64,000 nt of DNA from Platycnemis pennipes (taxonomy: Eukaryota > Arthropoda > Insecta > Odonata > Platycnemididae): the NCBI GenBank assembly GCA_933228895.1, contig OW121852.1, positions 132,303,544 through 132,367,543 of the forward strand, in the 5' to 3' direction. Numbering within the stretch: position 1 is the stretch's first letter; the number at the start of each line of letters is the position of its first letter. A program made the position numbers and the translations under genes. This document shows, piece by piece, positions 32,668 to 44,623 of the stretch. The notes under the pieces were generated by a model. That model made no database searches. It was given only the letters and a program-made list of their open reading frames with translations, and was not told where the DNA came from.

Positions 32668-33195
32668 ATCGGAATGGGGGCGTTTACTCGGAACCGAAAT
32701 CGCAATTTTGTACACGAAATAGGAAGGTGGAAACAAAAAAAGAATTTTAGTGAAAAAATTAATCTTCTAACCACAACCATTCACCCATAAATCAAAAACT
32801 AAAATAAGCAAAAGGTGACGCCCACCGAAAAAGTTGCTGTGATAACATGGACGTCATTTTCCTCACGTCCTTGACTGCTTTTAGGGGAAGGGAAGGGAGT
32901 GGAGGGGGTTCTCGGAAGGTCTGCTGGCACAGATGCTGTCGCAACTGTCCTATTGGCAGAGTCAGCTGTGTCCCCCCCTTTGCGATAAGGCAAAGTAACT
33001 TCGCGGGCTCAGTGGTGATTGGACGAAGTCGTTACACGTCAGAGGTTGCACCACGCCCACTTTTCCGAAAGGGTTAAAAACATCAGTTTTTCGCCGCTTA
33101 TAACTCGAGAAATAATTGACAGATAAAAATACGGATCTTTTATTTTACAAACTCTATCAGATTCGACAGTAAAAAAATATGGTAAACGTCCTCAT
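32668..33195 (+). repeat. Solo arm of the long-TIR element
   Basis: From gaatgggggcgtttactcgg to the atggtaaacg region this matches the right TIR of the element at 60677-62118 (61588-62118) nearly throughout. It includes gtgacgcccaccg, ggcagagtcagctgtg and ataactcgagaaataattga. No inverted partner is found nearby, so it is a solo arm or a half-deleted copy. Confidence 0.8.
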
Positions 33196-33290
33196 TGCCT
33201 TGCAGATCTCGACCTCTAGGGATTTATTAAACAGTATCGTGCGGTAAATGCTTGTGGTATTTATTACATCTTCGAACTGCATAGATACCA

Positions 33291-33577
33291 ATGGAAACTC
33301 CGACGGTGAAAGATCAGCTTAGAAGTAGGAAGGGGAGGCTGTTTCTGTCAGCCAAACGAAAAAGGAAATCAGTTGATAATCTAAGGAAGTGGCCGTTAAA
33401 GTAAGTATTTGGATTTATTGAAGTATATTGCGCATGAAATTCAAAATTTTCATTGGTTGAAACGTTTTCCTTCCATTTGGTTTCAGAAAAAGAGTGATTG
33501 CCGAAGACAACATTGTGTCTACGATGAAGATCCAACCTCCGGATTCCGATAGCGAAAAGCGAGTACATTTAAAATGA
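33291..33577 (+). CDS. Possible two-exon basic ORF, origin unknown
   Basis: ATG at 33291 opens METPTVKDQLRSRKG and SAKRKRKSVDNLRKW to 33400, where GTAAGT follows. The acceptor gtttcag at 33481-33486 restores the frame with KKRVIAEDNIV and a stop at 33575-33577 (66 aa). It is Lys/Arg-rich. It lies about 1.2 kb upstream of the Mutator-like relic and could be the beginning of that element, or chance. Confidence 0.3.
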
Positions 33578-33911
33578 GTAGGTACGTTTGCTGAAAAGTT
33601 TCCCTTGTTTCCAGATCCTTTTGAAAGCCAAAGTGGGCGTTTCCAAAATATTCCTCAACTTTAGGATGAATTACTTTCCCTGGTATTATTGGCAGTGGCT
33701 TTTAACGACGGTATTTTTATTGAGCGACTTCATTGGTTGGTTGGTTATTCGGGGAGGCGACCGACAGCTGAGGTCATTTGCGCCAATTAGGATATGTGGG
33801 TGATTGGGTAATGGAAGGAGTTTTCAGCGAGCGACTTCATCCTTCACCTTTGGGCATTGCAGGAATTGAGATAACCTTTTGTTTTGGCATTGTCGTTAAC
33901 CGACAATAAGT

Positions 33912-33955
33912 CGTTGACATATCTTTCAGCCCATTGGCTGAAAGATATGTCAACG
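33912..33955. repeat. Perfect 20-bp hairpin
   Basis: cgttgacatatctttcagcc and its exact reverse complement are separated by a 4-nt loop (catt). No coding or terminator role is evident. Confidence 0.9.
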
Positions 33956-35230
33956 CTGAGAGAAGTCTGTTGGACGGCTGTTGAGAAGTTTCGATGAATA
34001 TGGCTATTAAAAGTCTGAAGTACTCTCAACGTAATTTTGGTTTGAGGGAATTCCCACGATATTTGCTACCAGGTGGCAGTAGAAAAGCTGACTAATTCGA
34101 ACTGCGGTGTAGGATGACAAGATATCCTGTTCGCCTTTGGAAAGGGAGAGATAAGAAGATAGATGTAACTTTATCATCTGCTTTCGTGGAAAAAAATGCG
34201 ACCGCTCAACAACCCAGGGGCACAGCTGTGACGGTGTCAAGTTTCACGATGGCGGAACCGTCACCCGGGCAACACCAAACAAAGAATAAGGAAATTAGCC
34301 TCGCTTTCCACATTTATAACACAGTAGCCTCTTTATGGGCTCCAAAAGTATTTATTCATCTTCTCTTTGCGGTATTGTACAATAATACAATGGGTACTGG
34401 TTTGTTTTCACTAATAATTTGTATGTAACTTCTGGGGTTATGAACATCACTGAAATTACGGAGCAATAATTTTGATGTTCTCTTTATTTCAGTGCTATCA
34501 AGGACATGGCAACGGAAGTCGTTCGTGACCCGGCCCTTGATTCAGCGATCAGCCTCGTCAGTGGGAGATCTATTGTAGATGGGTAACATTTTGTAAAAGA
34601 AATTCGATCTCTCGAAAATCATCGAAATACTTGCCTGAAAAGCCGACAGGGGTGTTTTCGCCTTGGGTATTTTCGCCTTATCAGTACGTCAACTAAGGCC
34701 GGCGTTTGGATTTTCAGTGCCCGTATTACAGCATAAGTAAATCCATATTCAGCGAACATATTCCAGAAATGCCAGAGGAATCCGAATGTCTAAAAAAAAA
34801 TGAATTGTCAGCACTGAAAATTGTAGATGGTGCAGTGTGGGGATTTATGTCCATTGGAGCAGGGTATTCCAACATGGAGAAGTATTTTCAACTCTGGGAA
34901 TAAAAAGTATTGACAAAGAAACTTTCAGGAAATACGAAGAAAAGTTGGGGCTGGTATGCAGTTATACACTATTCCTTAATGTCATTGGTTTTCTCGAAAA
35001 CTTTATAATATATCTTCTGATCAATTTTCTTCTGGAGCTGATGCTGCAGTCAGGCCGAGAGGAAAAGTCTTTGGCAACAGAGGCTGGCGACGTCACATCT
35101 TCCGGAACACCGTTCATAACTGTCATTGTCGATGGTGGATGGTCTCCCAATAAGTCAAAGACATCGGTACACGGCTCTTTCAGGAGTCGTGTGCGTTATC
35201 GGGCATTGCACGAAAAAATTACTCCACTTA

Positions 35231-35420
35231 AGGCCGCTTGACACGACACAATTTTTTGTACAATTTCTTGTACAAACGCTTGTATGCACTGAAGGAAATT
35301 GAATGTTTGTCTGAATGGAATTTGAACAGGTTCTATTTTCCGTACAGTCATTCAGACATTCGCATAAGCGTTGCGTTTGTACAAGAAATTGTACAAAAAT
35401 TGTATCGTGTAAAGTGGCCT
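35231..35420. mobile_element. 190-bp MITE, TTA target duplication (PIF/Harbinger type)
   Basis: AGGCCGCTTGACACGACAC at the left and GTGTAAAGTGGCCT at the right open inverted repeats of about 50 bp. Both include ttgtacaatttcttgtacaaacgc. The element is flanked by TTA on both sides (35228-35230 and 35421-35423), the usual Harbinger target. It interrupts the Mutator-like relic. Confidence 0.85.
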
Positions 35421-35639
35421 TTAGACGTCAGAAATAAATACTGCTCCATGTGCATGTATTTTGTGATGTTAGGGAAATCGACCAAACATGAAAACTGCTA
35501 CAAAAACTGGGATTCCTCCTCAGGTGCTATGGAAGATGATATGGTGGTCCAAGCATTTCGATCCAGCAAGCAACTTCATGATTTAGAGTACCATTACTTT
35601 GTTGGAGACGGCGACTCCAGCGTAATGAAGAAAGTAAGG

Positions 35640-36400
35640 GCCATATAAGTGCCATATGGTATGCATATTAAGGAGGTTGGCTCGCGACTGCTGAATCAAG
35701 TTGTCTTAGGAATCTTATTAATTTAAGTACGAGTATATGCCTGCTAAGTGATCCTTACTTCACAAAGAAAATTACCTAAGCTATTGAAAGTCATAAGTAT
35801 CACAAGAAATACAATGGAAAGTCGAATGATTTATTTTTATGATAACGTTAATCAGCTCGACGATGAAGTCAATTCAGCATTTACGTTAGTGAAATAAAGT
35901 CATGTACTCAATGAATTTACTAATGTATAACACCGGAATATTACTATCAAACGTTGTGTTATAATATTTTTCTGAAATATTCTTTAATATCTCTTTAGTA
36001 ATGATATTATTCATACGCCATACTTTTTGGCTAGAGCACCCGCAGCGGCACTTGAAGTCAACTAACGAATTTCGTCTGCTATGAGCGCAGAAATTGGTGG
36101 ATTTAGCGAAAAATACGGTGGGTTGATACCTTTTTTTTCGTGTCATTTTATTTCTTGTGAAATTACGCATTAAATATCAGTTTTTTGCAAAAAGGACATG
36201 TCACCATGGTATTTTTAAACGTTATATTCCTATGTGATGGCCATTCTCGCCGTTAATCGTATGTAATTTCAAATGCAATCTGTGCAAAAAGGAGTATGGG
36301 TTGGTATAATTATCATTACTTTATTAGATAGAGTAACTTTAATTCTATAAGTGCTGAAAATATAAAAAAATGACATGACTTTCACTTTTCGGATCAACTT
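35640..36400. other. Probable intron of the Mutator-like relic
   Basis: AT-rich, begins gtaaggg after SSVMKK and precedes IECANHAV. No other feature recognised. Confidence 0.45.
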
Positions 36401-37189
36401 CCTTAAATAAATTGAATGCGCTAATCATGCAGTGAAGTGCTACACCAAAGCGTTGTTTAAAATTGCGGAGGTGAGGCCCTTTTTAAAAGGTGTTCTAACG
36501 AAAGTAAAAATACTGCGGGTAAAAGAAAGAGCTCGCGGAGCTATTACGCACAATGCAACAGGAAGAAATAGCGTTGAGTCATATGATTTGAAAAATGGAC
36601 CGAAACATGTGTTTGGGTGTCAGGCATCATGCGGAGATTACTTTTGTCAAGCTGCTGACAGGCAGGCGAAGACTTTCAATGAGGAAGAAAATGCGTGCCT
36701 TGAAAACATTGAAGTGGCTCTGAGGCCGCTTATGCGTAAATCTGGACAGTTGATTACTGATGACAACATTAATAAATGCGAAAAATTTTATGTCTGTTGT
36801 GGCCAAATTTCCTGGCGGAAAACAAGTTCATAGGGGTAAAAGGGGATCTTATCAGCACAGGGCTTACAGCGCTGTTCTCGATTTCCAGCCAGGGCCTATG
36901 TGGAGGTATTCAGCTTGGAAAGCATTCCATTCAGTCTATCGACAGAAAAAAGATCAGACGTGTGAACGAGTTGAATAAACTGCAGGAAAATATTTTATTG
37001 ACACATTAATGAGGCTTATTTTCAGAAAAGATAAAAACATTAAAGTAGTTGAAGCTGAACTGGTTGAAGCTATTTTTGAGTTTGGGGAACAAGAAAAATT
37101 CACAAGGAGCAAGGTCAGTCGAATAGGGGGGTGGGGAAGCCTGTTATGATCCTTGGCAAGAAGTTTTCATTTTCTTCTGAACGATCAAG

Positions 37190-37607
37190 CAGGTCCTGAC
37201 ATTAAACCTGGACGAGACTGGCTTTCTGGTCGTCCGTCATCATGCGTGGCACAAATTTCGCAGCAACGCGGTGCACCTTCAATGTTTCGGTCGAAAATCT
37301 CGTAGCAAGATCCAACTGGTATCCCACACTCTTCAGCAAGCTCCCTGACGGTCAGACGTCGACTTGCCCGCACCAAGGTGTTGATGTTGTCGACGTGTGG
37401 GTCGTCAGTTGACTTGGAAGGACGTCCATGACGCTCATCGTCTTTGATCGAATGTCGACCACCCTTAAAACGTTCATGCGACTTGAAACATGCCGTACGC
37501 TTCATGGCAACATCACATTAAGCCGTGTTGAGCATAGCAAATGTTTAAGTCGCAGATTTTCCAAGTTCAGCACAACATTTCACAGCAAGCCTTTGCTCCT
37601 TCAGGTC
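37190..37607 (-). pseudogene. Mariner-type transposase N-terminus relic
   Basis: The minus strand reads MNDLKEQRLAVKCCAELGKS, two stops, then KRTACFKSHERFKGGRHSI, DDERHGRPSKSTDD, and RRLTVRELAEECGIPVGSC. This is the HTH region of mariner/SETMAR-like transposases (DDERSGRPSTS, RLTVREVADEVGIS). It breaks into stops after EIFDRN. The catalytic domain is gone. Confidence 0.8.
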
Positions 37608-37619
37608 ATTCATTCTGAA

Positions 37620-38620
37620 ATCCGACAAACGAAACAATCGCACTTCACTAAATACCGCGTTGCTAGTCAACAAATGAATTAATTTGTTGGCCATGGCCTA
37701 AGGAAATCTTTTAAGGAACTTCTACGGAATTTTTCAGCAGGGAAGATATCTCCAATTGGGAAACGGTGTTATTATCAGCTGATTTGTACAAATATAGCAA
37801 TACCAAGTGGATTTACCTGGAATCAACTGGAGCCGGGAAATTAAAACAGTCCGCGTATTTTTGGAACATACCTCGTGATTTTTATAATCGTGTGAAATTT
37901 AGCCTCAGCGTCTGGAGGAACCTTGATCTTTGTGATTCAATTCGTTAACACTGTTTCGCTAATGCGATTAAAACAGACTACAATCTAAATTGAATTTCGT
38001 CATTAATGGCATACCATTAGCCTGTCTGAGAGTTACGCAACCGTGATTACAATGGCGGCGTAATCTACGAAATATAATCTCTCGATTCATCACAGCGCAA
38101 CAGATGAGTGTGTAGAAATATGTGATTTTTGTATTTTGAAGCTGCCACCTAGGGTAGATGCATTACGTGGTTCATTTGTTTTTTGAGCGGTGCAATCGCC
38201 TCGCACTGTTCTGTTCGTTCTTCCATGTTCAAGCAAGCCATGCTCTTTGAGTTCCGAATGCAGTTTCACAAGGTCAACGCGTCAACAGAGTGAGGTGACG
38301 TTAACTAGTAGTGTATCTGTGCAAATTGTTTTTCTCTTTAATCGTCCAGAACATCCAGGAAGATGCTATGGGTCCGTTTGGGGCTGAGTCGCTTGAATTA
38401 AAAAAGTTATATCGCAGACCCTTTTTTTTCAGAAAAATGGATTAAATAAACACGTACATTTTTTAGAAAGAGGGCATGGGCGTGAAAATTTAACTCTTCT
38501 TGATCAGCGTACATTAACGGAAAGCTTCCGGGCACTGCTAGTGGAGGTCAAGGTAGATGCAACAAAGAAAGGAGAGGAGTTTCTTGTATGTAAGTCGTTT
38601 GTTTTGAAAAAGATAATCGT
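37620..38620. other. No gene recognised
   Basis: Only short unassigned ORFs; no splice-consistent coding seen. Confidence 0.4.
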
Positions 38621-38626
38621 AAGAAC

Positions 38627-39370
38627 CATCTACATAATATCCTGCAAGCCACCATAAAGGTGTGTGGCAGGTGTTGAATTCTCACCAAACATGCACTACA
38701 TATCATGCATAAAAAAGGAATTGTACTTGTATAGGTACTGTTCAAAACTTCACTATTTAAAAAAAGTTAAAATAGCAAAGACAACATGCAAAAACATGCT
38801 GTTAGTTGGGTTAGCTTCAAGTTCTTATACCAACATGCAACTACCAATGTTATCCATTGCTACACTCGTACTGCATATATTTACCGTTATTCATATCCCT
38901 AACAGTACGAGGAAAAAAGGACATTTTGAATCTGTCAGTTCGGCAATCAATTTCTCTAATATTGTGATTAAGGTCCAGTCCACTATAGTAAATTGAAGTC
39001 CGCAAAATATTTAAAACATCATCACTGAAAATATGGTCTTGAAATTTGTTCAGGAGATTAAGTCTAAATTTCAACCTGCGATCCGACAATGATTACCAAT
39101 TTAATTCATTTAATAGACTGGTTACGCTAATATAGTTATCATACCGTCCCTTTACAAATCTTGCCGATCCTCGCTGCACACGTTCAAGTTCGTTATTTAG
39201 TCCGATTTCGTAGGGAACCCATACACAGGCAGCATATTCCAAATGAGGTCTAACAAGGGAAACGTAGCTGATTTTTCGTACATGATCGTCACATTTACCC
39301 AGTACTCTTTTGACGAATCCCAGTTTACGATTCGCTTGACCCATTATTTCACGTATGTGTTTACCTAAAA
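38627..39370 (-). pseudogene. LINE family C, 5'-truncated 3' end
   Basis: Minus-strand frames read KHIREIMGQANRKLGF, KRVLGKCDDHVRKI, SLVRPHLEYAACVWVP, ERVQRGSARFVKGRYD, then SDRRLKFRLNLLNKF and CRTDRFKMSFFPRTVRDMN. This is the C-terminal region of a CR1/Jockey-like RT. The coding end is followed by the family's 3' tail (caccaaacatgcac, ggtgtgtggcagg, ctacataat on the + strand). The frame breaks near 39090. Confidence 0.8.
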
Positions 39371-39676
39371 AACCACTGCCAGTACAACACCAAGTAGTAT
39401 TTCAAGTGTGCCGTTGTGGGACTAAAATTTAGCAACCACAAATTTGAAATCACCAATCTCGTCAACTTGAATTTTAATTACGGTTCAAATGTGTAGCACC
39501 TAAAACCCCAGTTATTATACAGGGTTATTCGAAAAGAAATAGCAGATTTCAAACATTTATTTCTTCCAAACTATAAATGGTAGAAACACAATTCCAACAT
39601 TCCTGGATAGAAAACAATTCAAAATCTGAACAGTTTGGGTAGCCGTTCCAGGCAAGACCGCATTGGCACTGTTACT

Positions 39677-41020
39677 TCATCATCATCATCATGGGTCAAC
39701 AATCCTAGGATTGGTTTGACGCAGCTTTCCACTCGATTCTTCTATCGGCCAACCTCTTCATATTGACGTAGTTCCTCTCTTTCACGTCCTTTACGACCTG
39801 TTCTATGTAACTCATACGAGGCCTGCCTTTTCCAATCTTCCCGTTCACTTTTCCCTCGACGATTGTCTTCATCAGGCCATCGTATCTTAAGATATGGCCG
39901 ATTAAGTAGTCCCGTCTTATTTTTATAGTTTTCAGCAGACTTCTCTTTTCTCCCACTCTTCTTAGGACTTCTTCATTAGTTACTCGGTCGATCCATTTTA
40001 TCTTCATTATTCTTCGATAGCACCACATTTCGAATGCTTCCACCCTTTTCTTCTCCGCTGTTGTCATCGTCCATGCCTCACTGCCGTAAAGAAACATGCT
40101 CCGGATGTACGTCCTGATGAATTGTTTCCTTACTTCTACGCTTGTATTTCCAGCTGTAAGTAGATTCTTCTTTTGATAGAATGCCCTCTTTGCCTGAGCT
40201 ATTCTACTGATTATTTCTTTCCTGCTTCGTCCATCTTTGGTTGCTCGGCTCCATAGGTAGCAGAACTCTTTTTCTCCTCTTCCAGTTTTTGATTATTAAG
40301 CTTAATGTTCGTTTTGGCCTTTTCTCTTTTGCTGCACACCAATATTTTAGTTTTATTCTTATTTATCTTCAGCTTATCTGGCCATTGTCCTTTCCATGGT
40401 TAGTAGAGTCTTGTCCAGATCCCTCTCTGTCTCTGCAACGAGTGCTCTGTCATCAGCGAATCACAGCATGCTTATATTTTTTCTCCGTGGATAGTCACTC
40501 CAGAAGACTTCTCTTTGATTTCATTGATGGCTCTCTCGATTTAAACATTGAAAATTACGGGAGACAGTGCGCAGCCTTGTCTCACTCCTTTCCTTATTCT
40601 TGCCTCTTCACAGCTGGGTCCAGATTTAATCACAGCCACTTGGTTTTTGTACAGACTGTGTACAATTCTTCGGTCATTATAGGACACTCCAATTCCCTTT
40701 AGAATTCCTAGCATTGAATCCCAATCCACGTTGTCAAAGGCCTTCTCTAAATCCAAAATGCAATGAACGTCGGCTTGTTCTTCTCCATTCTCTTCTCTAT
40801 GAGTAGCCTAAGGGCTAATATTGCTTCCCTTGTACCTTTACTTTGCCTGAATCCGAATTGATCTTCATCCAGGAACTCCTCTGCTTTTCGTTCTAATCTT
40901 CTGTAGATGATCCTTGTCAGTATCTTTGATGCATGTATCGTCAGGCTTATAGTCCTAAAATTTTCGCATTTCTCCGCTCTCTTCTTCTTGGGAATAGGAA
41001 TCATGATGTTCACTGTTGCT
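39677..41020 (-). pseudogene. LINE family A copy inside the mariner-type element
   Basis: The minus strand reads IPIPKKKRAEKCENFRTISL, HASKILTRIIYRRLERKAEE, DEDQFGFRQSKGTREAIL, then, in another frame, DLEKAFDNVDWDSM, GIGVSYNDRRIVHSLYKNQV and KGVRQGCALSPVIFNV. C-terminal MFLYGSEAWTMTTAEKKRVE, EMWCYRRIMKIKWIDRV and GKGRPRMSYIEQVVKD follow at 39705-40097. A frame shift sits near 40750 and more between 40100 and 40540, where a FADD-like piece is corrupted. The 3' end is an atcatcatcat run. No endonuclease region is present. Confidence 0.82.
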
Positions 41021-41026
41021 TGTCTG

Positions 41027-41150
41027 TAGAAAAATGGCTGCGACACCGCAGGAACAATCATTTGAATGCTGCAATTGTCAGAATTAGAGTCCATTATTGA
41101 GGTGCAATGTGCATTTCGCCGCCAGTTTAACAAACAACCGCCTCGTAACA
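41027..41150 (+). pseudogene. N-terminal HTH of a transposase (DUF4817-like)
   Basis: ATGGCTGCGACACCGCAGG opens MAATPQEQSF. After a one-base shift it reads ESIIEVQCAFRRQFNKQPPR followed by a stop. This resembles the DUF4817-type helix-turn-helix found at the start of many insect transposase-like ORFs (NSVI.VQR.FR.....PP). It points outward to the right TIR, so it is a scrap, not the element's own functional gene. Confidence 0.55.
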
Positions 41151-41334
41151 CATGGTAACACAGTGTAAACACATGGTGCTCATATTGAGTGCATAAAAAA
41201 TTGAACTTTTCTCTGCCCAGGAATGTTGGAATTATGTTTCTATCTTTTATAATTTGGAAGAAATAAATGTTTGAAATCTGCTCCGACTTTTTGAATAACC
41301 CTGTACTTTATATAGAGTTATTGGGTTGGGAGTT

Positions 41335-41500
41335 GGGGAGTTATTCTGTGACCTCCGGAAGGGGGTGATCTAATGGAACGGGGGAAAATGACATTTTGAA
41401 TCTATTGGTGTGACAATCTATCCTCTAATCTTAATTATCGGATCAAATGTAGCGTAATAGTACGCATGGGTTCTCTTATCTAACATATTCAGTGAGGCTA
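41335..41500 (-). pseudogene. LINE family C2 scrap
   Basis: The segment with acattttgaatctattgg and aacatattcagtgaggctatc aligns with 59325-59460, the coding end of the minus-strand copy there. Heavily mutated. Confidence 0.6.
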
Positions 41501-42390
41501 TCAGTTTTAAATTTCTGCAAGACATACTGTCACTGGAGAACAAACAATGGTATAGCAGCAGCTTTTAGATGTATTTCTGAACCGCAGCAAACAAAGTCCT
41601 GCCGTATCTTCTTCGCCTCCAACTTCGCTCAGTGCGAAAGAGAAACACCAACTGACGCAAATCAACGCCTTCCATAAACATCACTGTCTCCAGTCATTTC
41701 TTCCCAATGCCTTTCCTTCAAACCGCATATCCTTTCCTTCCATTTTACACGGGCCAGAAATTAAATTGGCTGTTCACTTAAGAATAGGAATCATGTGCAT
41801 CTAAACCCGTCTAGTCTCAATAAATCATACTGGAATAGGAAGCATTTTGCAATTACGTCTGATTTTGCATAGTGAATGGGTTTCTTTTGGCTAAAAGATG
41901 GCTCGACTTTGTAGGAAATGAATATAACTCAACGCTTTCTGGAGAAGGAGGAGTAGGAACTGAATACGAAGGCGAAGAGAAGAAATAAGATTCTGAAGGG
42001 TGAGGGAGAAATATCAGATCGAGGGGTTTGTGGCTAATTTGCAGGGTAATAGTAATATTTGTTTGCAACTTGCAAGAGGGCATGATGCTCCCTTGATGAG
42101 GAATGAAAATATTGCATTGATTTCGGAATATAAGAGTGATTTTATCCATCATGTCGATCATACTTACATAATAAGGTCAATTAATCACTTAGGGCCAAGT
42201 AATGATATAAATTAGCCGCGCAGGTTTATGAAATTCGTAATAGTATTTAACGAGTGTTGTGATTTTTTAAAGTTAAATTGAGAATTGACCTTTTATTATC
42301 AAGGCTTAACTGGTGTTTATCCACCCTATAGAACTTGTTTAGATCAAAGTCGCTCCTCGCTTCGTCAAACCGGAGAGGTCGCTACGAGAC
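41500..42390. other. No gene recognised
   Basis: Short overlapping ORFs on both strands near 41.9-42.2 kb without motifs. Confidence 0.4.
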
Positions 42391-42392
42391 AC

Positions 42393-42805
42393 ATCATCAT
42401 GATAAGTCATCAATCCTCTGATTGGTTTGACGCAGCTCTCCACTGAGTCCTCCAATCGGCTTATCTCTTCACATTTACGTATTTCTTCTCTTTCATATCC
42501 TTCATCACTTGTTCCATATATCTCGCACGAGGCCTTCCTTTTCCATTCTCCCCTTCCACTTGTCCCTCGACGATAGTCTTCATCAGGCCATCGTGTCTCA
42601 AGATGTGGCCGATTAAGTTGCCCCTGCTTCTTTTTATAGTTGTCAGCAGACTTCTCTTTTCTCCTACTCCTCTCAGCACTTCCTCGTTACTTACTCGGTC
42701 GATCCGTTTAATCTTCAGCATTCTTCTGTAGCACCACATTTCGAATGCTTCCACCCTTTTCTTCTCCGCTTCTGTCATCGTCCATGCCTCACTGCCGTAA
42801 AGTGT
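42393..42805 (-). pseudogene. LINE family A 3' end
   Basis: The minus strand reads MTEAEKKRVEAFEMWCYRRM, KIKRIDRVSNEEVLR, GNLIGHILRHDGLMKTIV and GKGRPRARYMEQVMKDM. It is close to 39705-40097. It ends in the atcatcatg tail. About 400 bp remain. Confidence 0.8.
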
Positions 42806-42809
42806 ATTT

Positions 42810-43700
42810 TTATTCGTTTAGCTTATATACGGGCATCACGCACCAAGAAATGCAGTCAACCATGGAACGCCATGCTATGAAATGATTAATTGTTCACTTC
42901 TCAATACATTATCGCTCATGTTAACCCATATCGTAGGCAAGTTCATGCATCCAAATAGAATACTTACAAGTATACATAATGAACTTGTTGCTCTTATCAA
43001 AATTCAGTATTTTTAAATCCGATATCCCAAGTTTACCATATTCTGCTGTTTGTGAAAGGATCTATTTAAGGGAATAATGCTGAAAATACTTTTAACCCCG
43101 TCCTAAGGAGCGAATACGTAAAAAATAACACTAGTCGAATTTCCTGCGAATGTTTGCAACTTCTTAGTTATTTAATTTCTGTCTGTAAATTTTCTGCACG
43201 GCAAGGTAAACACATAAAATAAATATATAAGCGTACGTACTCAGGATTCAGGGGTAAAACAAACTACTTAACACCATTATTGAACAACCGAATCGGTGGA
43301 ACGTGGTCATACAACTACTAAAATATATTGCAGTGTGATTAAATAAATATCGTTGTAACTAAGATACATTTCCGATCCATATAGTGCGATCCGGTCTCCT
43401 CGTCTTCAAGCACTCTACGTTCATTCCCATTTCCATCTTCAAAACAAACCTTCTTTCTACCATTACCTACTTGCGTTCACACGCACTTAAATACCAGGTT
43501 ACTAGCACCAACCATAGTAACTCAATCGTGGTAGAATAGTTTACCAGGGTTAGCGGCAACTCGCGTTCACACGGCCAATTTCCAACCGTGGTAAGCCTTA
43601 CCATCGTAAAAAGCTAGTAGTGTAAACGGGCCATAAAGCCTCAACACCCCCTGCTGTTTTGTATTTAAGGCCATTCCTTCGGCAGTTGTTGGTCACTATA
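42810..43700. other. No gene; possible MITE end at 43633
   Basis: AT-rich sequence. Around 43440-43635 the words gcgttcacacg and gtgtaaacgggcc look like one end of a Harbinger-type MITE, but I found no matching opposite end. Confidence 0.35.
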
Positions 43701-43867
43701 TGTTGCCTTGAGAATGACGCTCTAGCCGTCGAAACCGCGGTCGGTTCTTACAATAAAAAGGTGTGGAATACACCAAGTCATTTTTATTTCCACGATGCTT
43801 CAATTCCACAAAGTAAGGGCATTTCTTCGATTCTCTTTTTTTCCCAAGGATCTATTTAAGGGAATCT

Positions 43868-44190
43868 ATTTTCCTTAAGACTTTCTCGTTACTTAACTCG
43901 ATCCATCAAATCTCCAGCATTCTTCTGTAGCACCACATTTCGATAACCTCCACCCTTTTCTTCTCTGCTGCTGCTATCTTCCGTGCCACACTGCCGTAAA
44001 GAAGGATGTTCCAATGAAATGTCTCCTCACTTTCACGCTGGTAATTCGGCTTCCCACGCTACAGCACGCTTACTCAAGTTTTCGTTTTCCTAGTCTAACG
44101 TCCTGGCTTATTTTCTCCTCCTGCACACCCGAAACTTTGTTTTCTTTTTATTGACCTTAAAGTGATATCTGGTCAGTACATCTTTTCCAG
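43868..44190 (-). pseudogene. LINE family A coding scrap
   Basis: The + strand words cattcttctgtagcaccacat, ccacccttttcttct and cactgccgtaaagaa are the reverse complement of the EMWCYRR, KKRVE and LYGSEA coding region at 40.0-40.1 kb. The order is conserved, with many substitutions and indels. Confidence 0.65.
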
Positions 44191-44623
44191 GTTGAGTTAC
44201 TGAGGATCAAAAAACGTGATGAAAATCTGAAATGAAGACCTGAATAGAATACTTCTCGGGTGAAAAAGTTGTGCTAGACGCAAAGGAACGAAAGGCGTCC
44301 CTTGGAAAGAAACTTTCCTTGCAAGCCCTGATTACCAAGTGTACGATAAAATATCTCCAAAAAGTGTAAACTTAAATGTTGCACCCAGGAAGTAATACTT
44401 ATTAGGGTGGAGGTTCGTGAGATGGAGGTAGGCGACGAGAAGGATTGTTATTTTTTTTGGTTCCCGGACAACCATTCACTCATTATTTCGCATATGTCAC
44501 TCTTTATTTCTTGTCATGGTTGAAATGGTCTTCTGTAGGTACTGTTTGGAAATGTTACTGTGTAATTTTTTAACTGGGAGAGTGCATTTATGTCATAACT
44601 GTAACATATGTTTTTCGTATTTT

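Larger units (their letters stand above)
34493..37010 (+). pseudogene. Mutator-like transposase (Mutator_dom type) relic
   Basis: Exon-like pieces read in order: DPALDSAISLVSGRSIVDG (34493-34582, GT..AG borders), AVWGFMSIGAGYSN and FSTLGIKSID, then SGREEKSLATEAGD, GTPFITVIVDGGWS, then VRNKYCSMC and HENCYKNWDSSSGAMEDDM, and YHYFVGDGDSSVMKK. After an intron (about 35630-36400) come IECANHAVKCYTKAL, DLKNGPKHVFGC, and NFMSVVAKFPGGK with RGSYQHRAYSAVL. These blocks occur in this order in the arthropod Mutator-like transposase domain proteins. Damage: a one-base shift near 34890, a MITE inserted at 35231-35420, and a frame change near 36780. The N-terminus is uncertain. No intact copy is present. 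Confidence 0.72.
39520..41303. mobile_element. TA-flanked mariner-type element filled with a LINE
   Basis: CAGGGTTATTCGAAAAG at the left and CTTTTTGAATAACCCTG at the right start inverted repeats of about 90 bp (39520-39612 and 41210-41303). Both contain agatttcaaacatttatttcttcc in the corresponding strand. TA flanks both ends (39518-39519, 41304-41305). Between the arms lie a minus-strand LINE copy and a short HTH fragment on the + strand, not an intact transposase. Confidence 0.82.
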
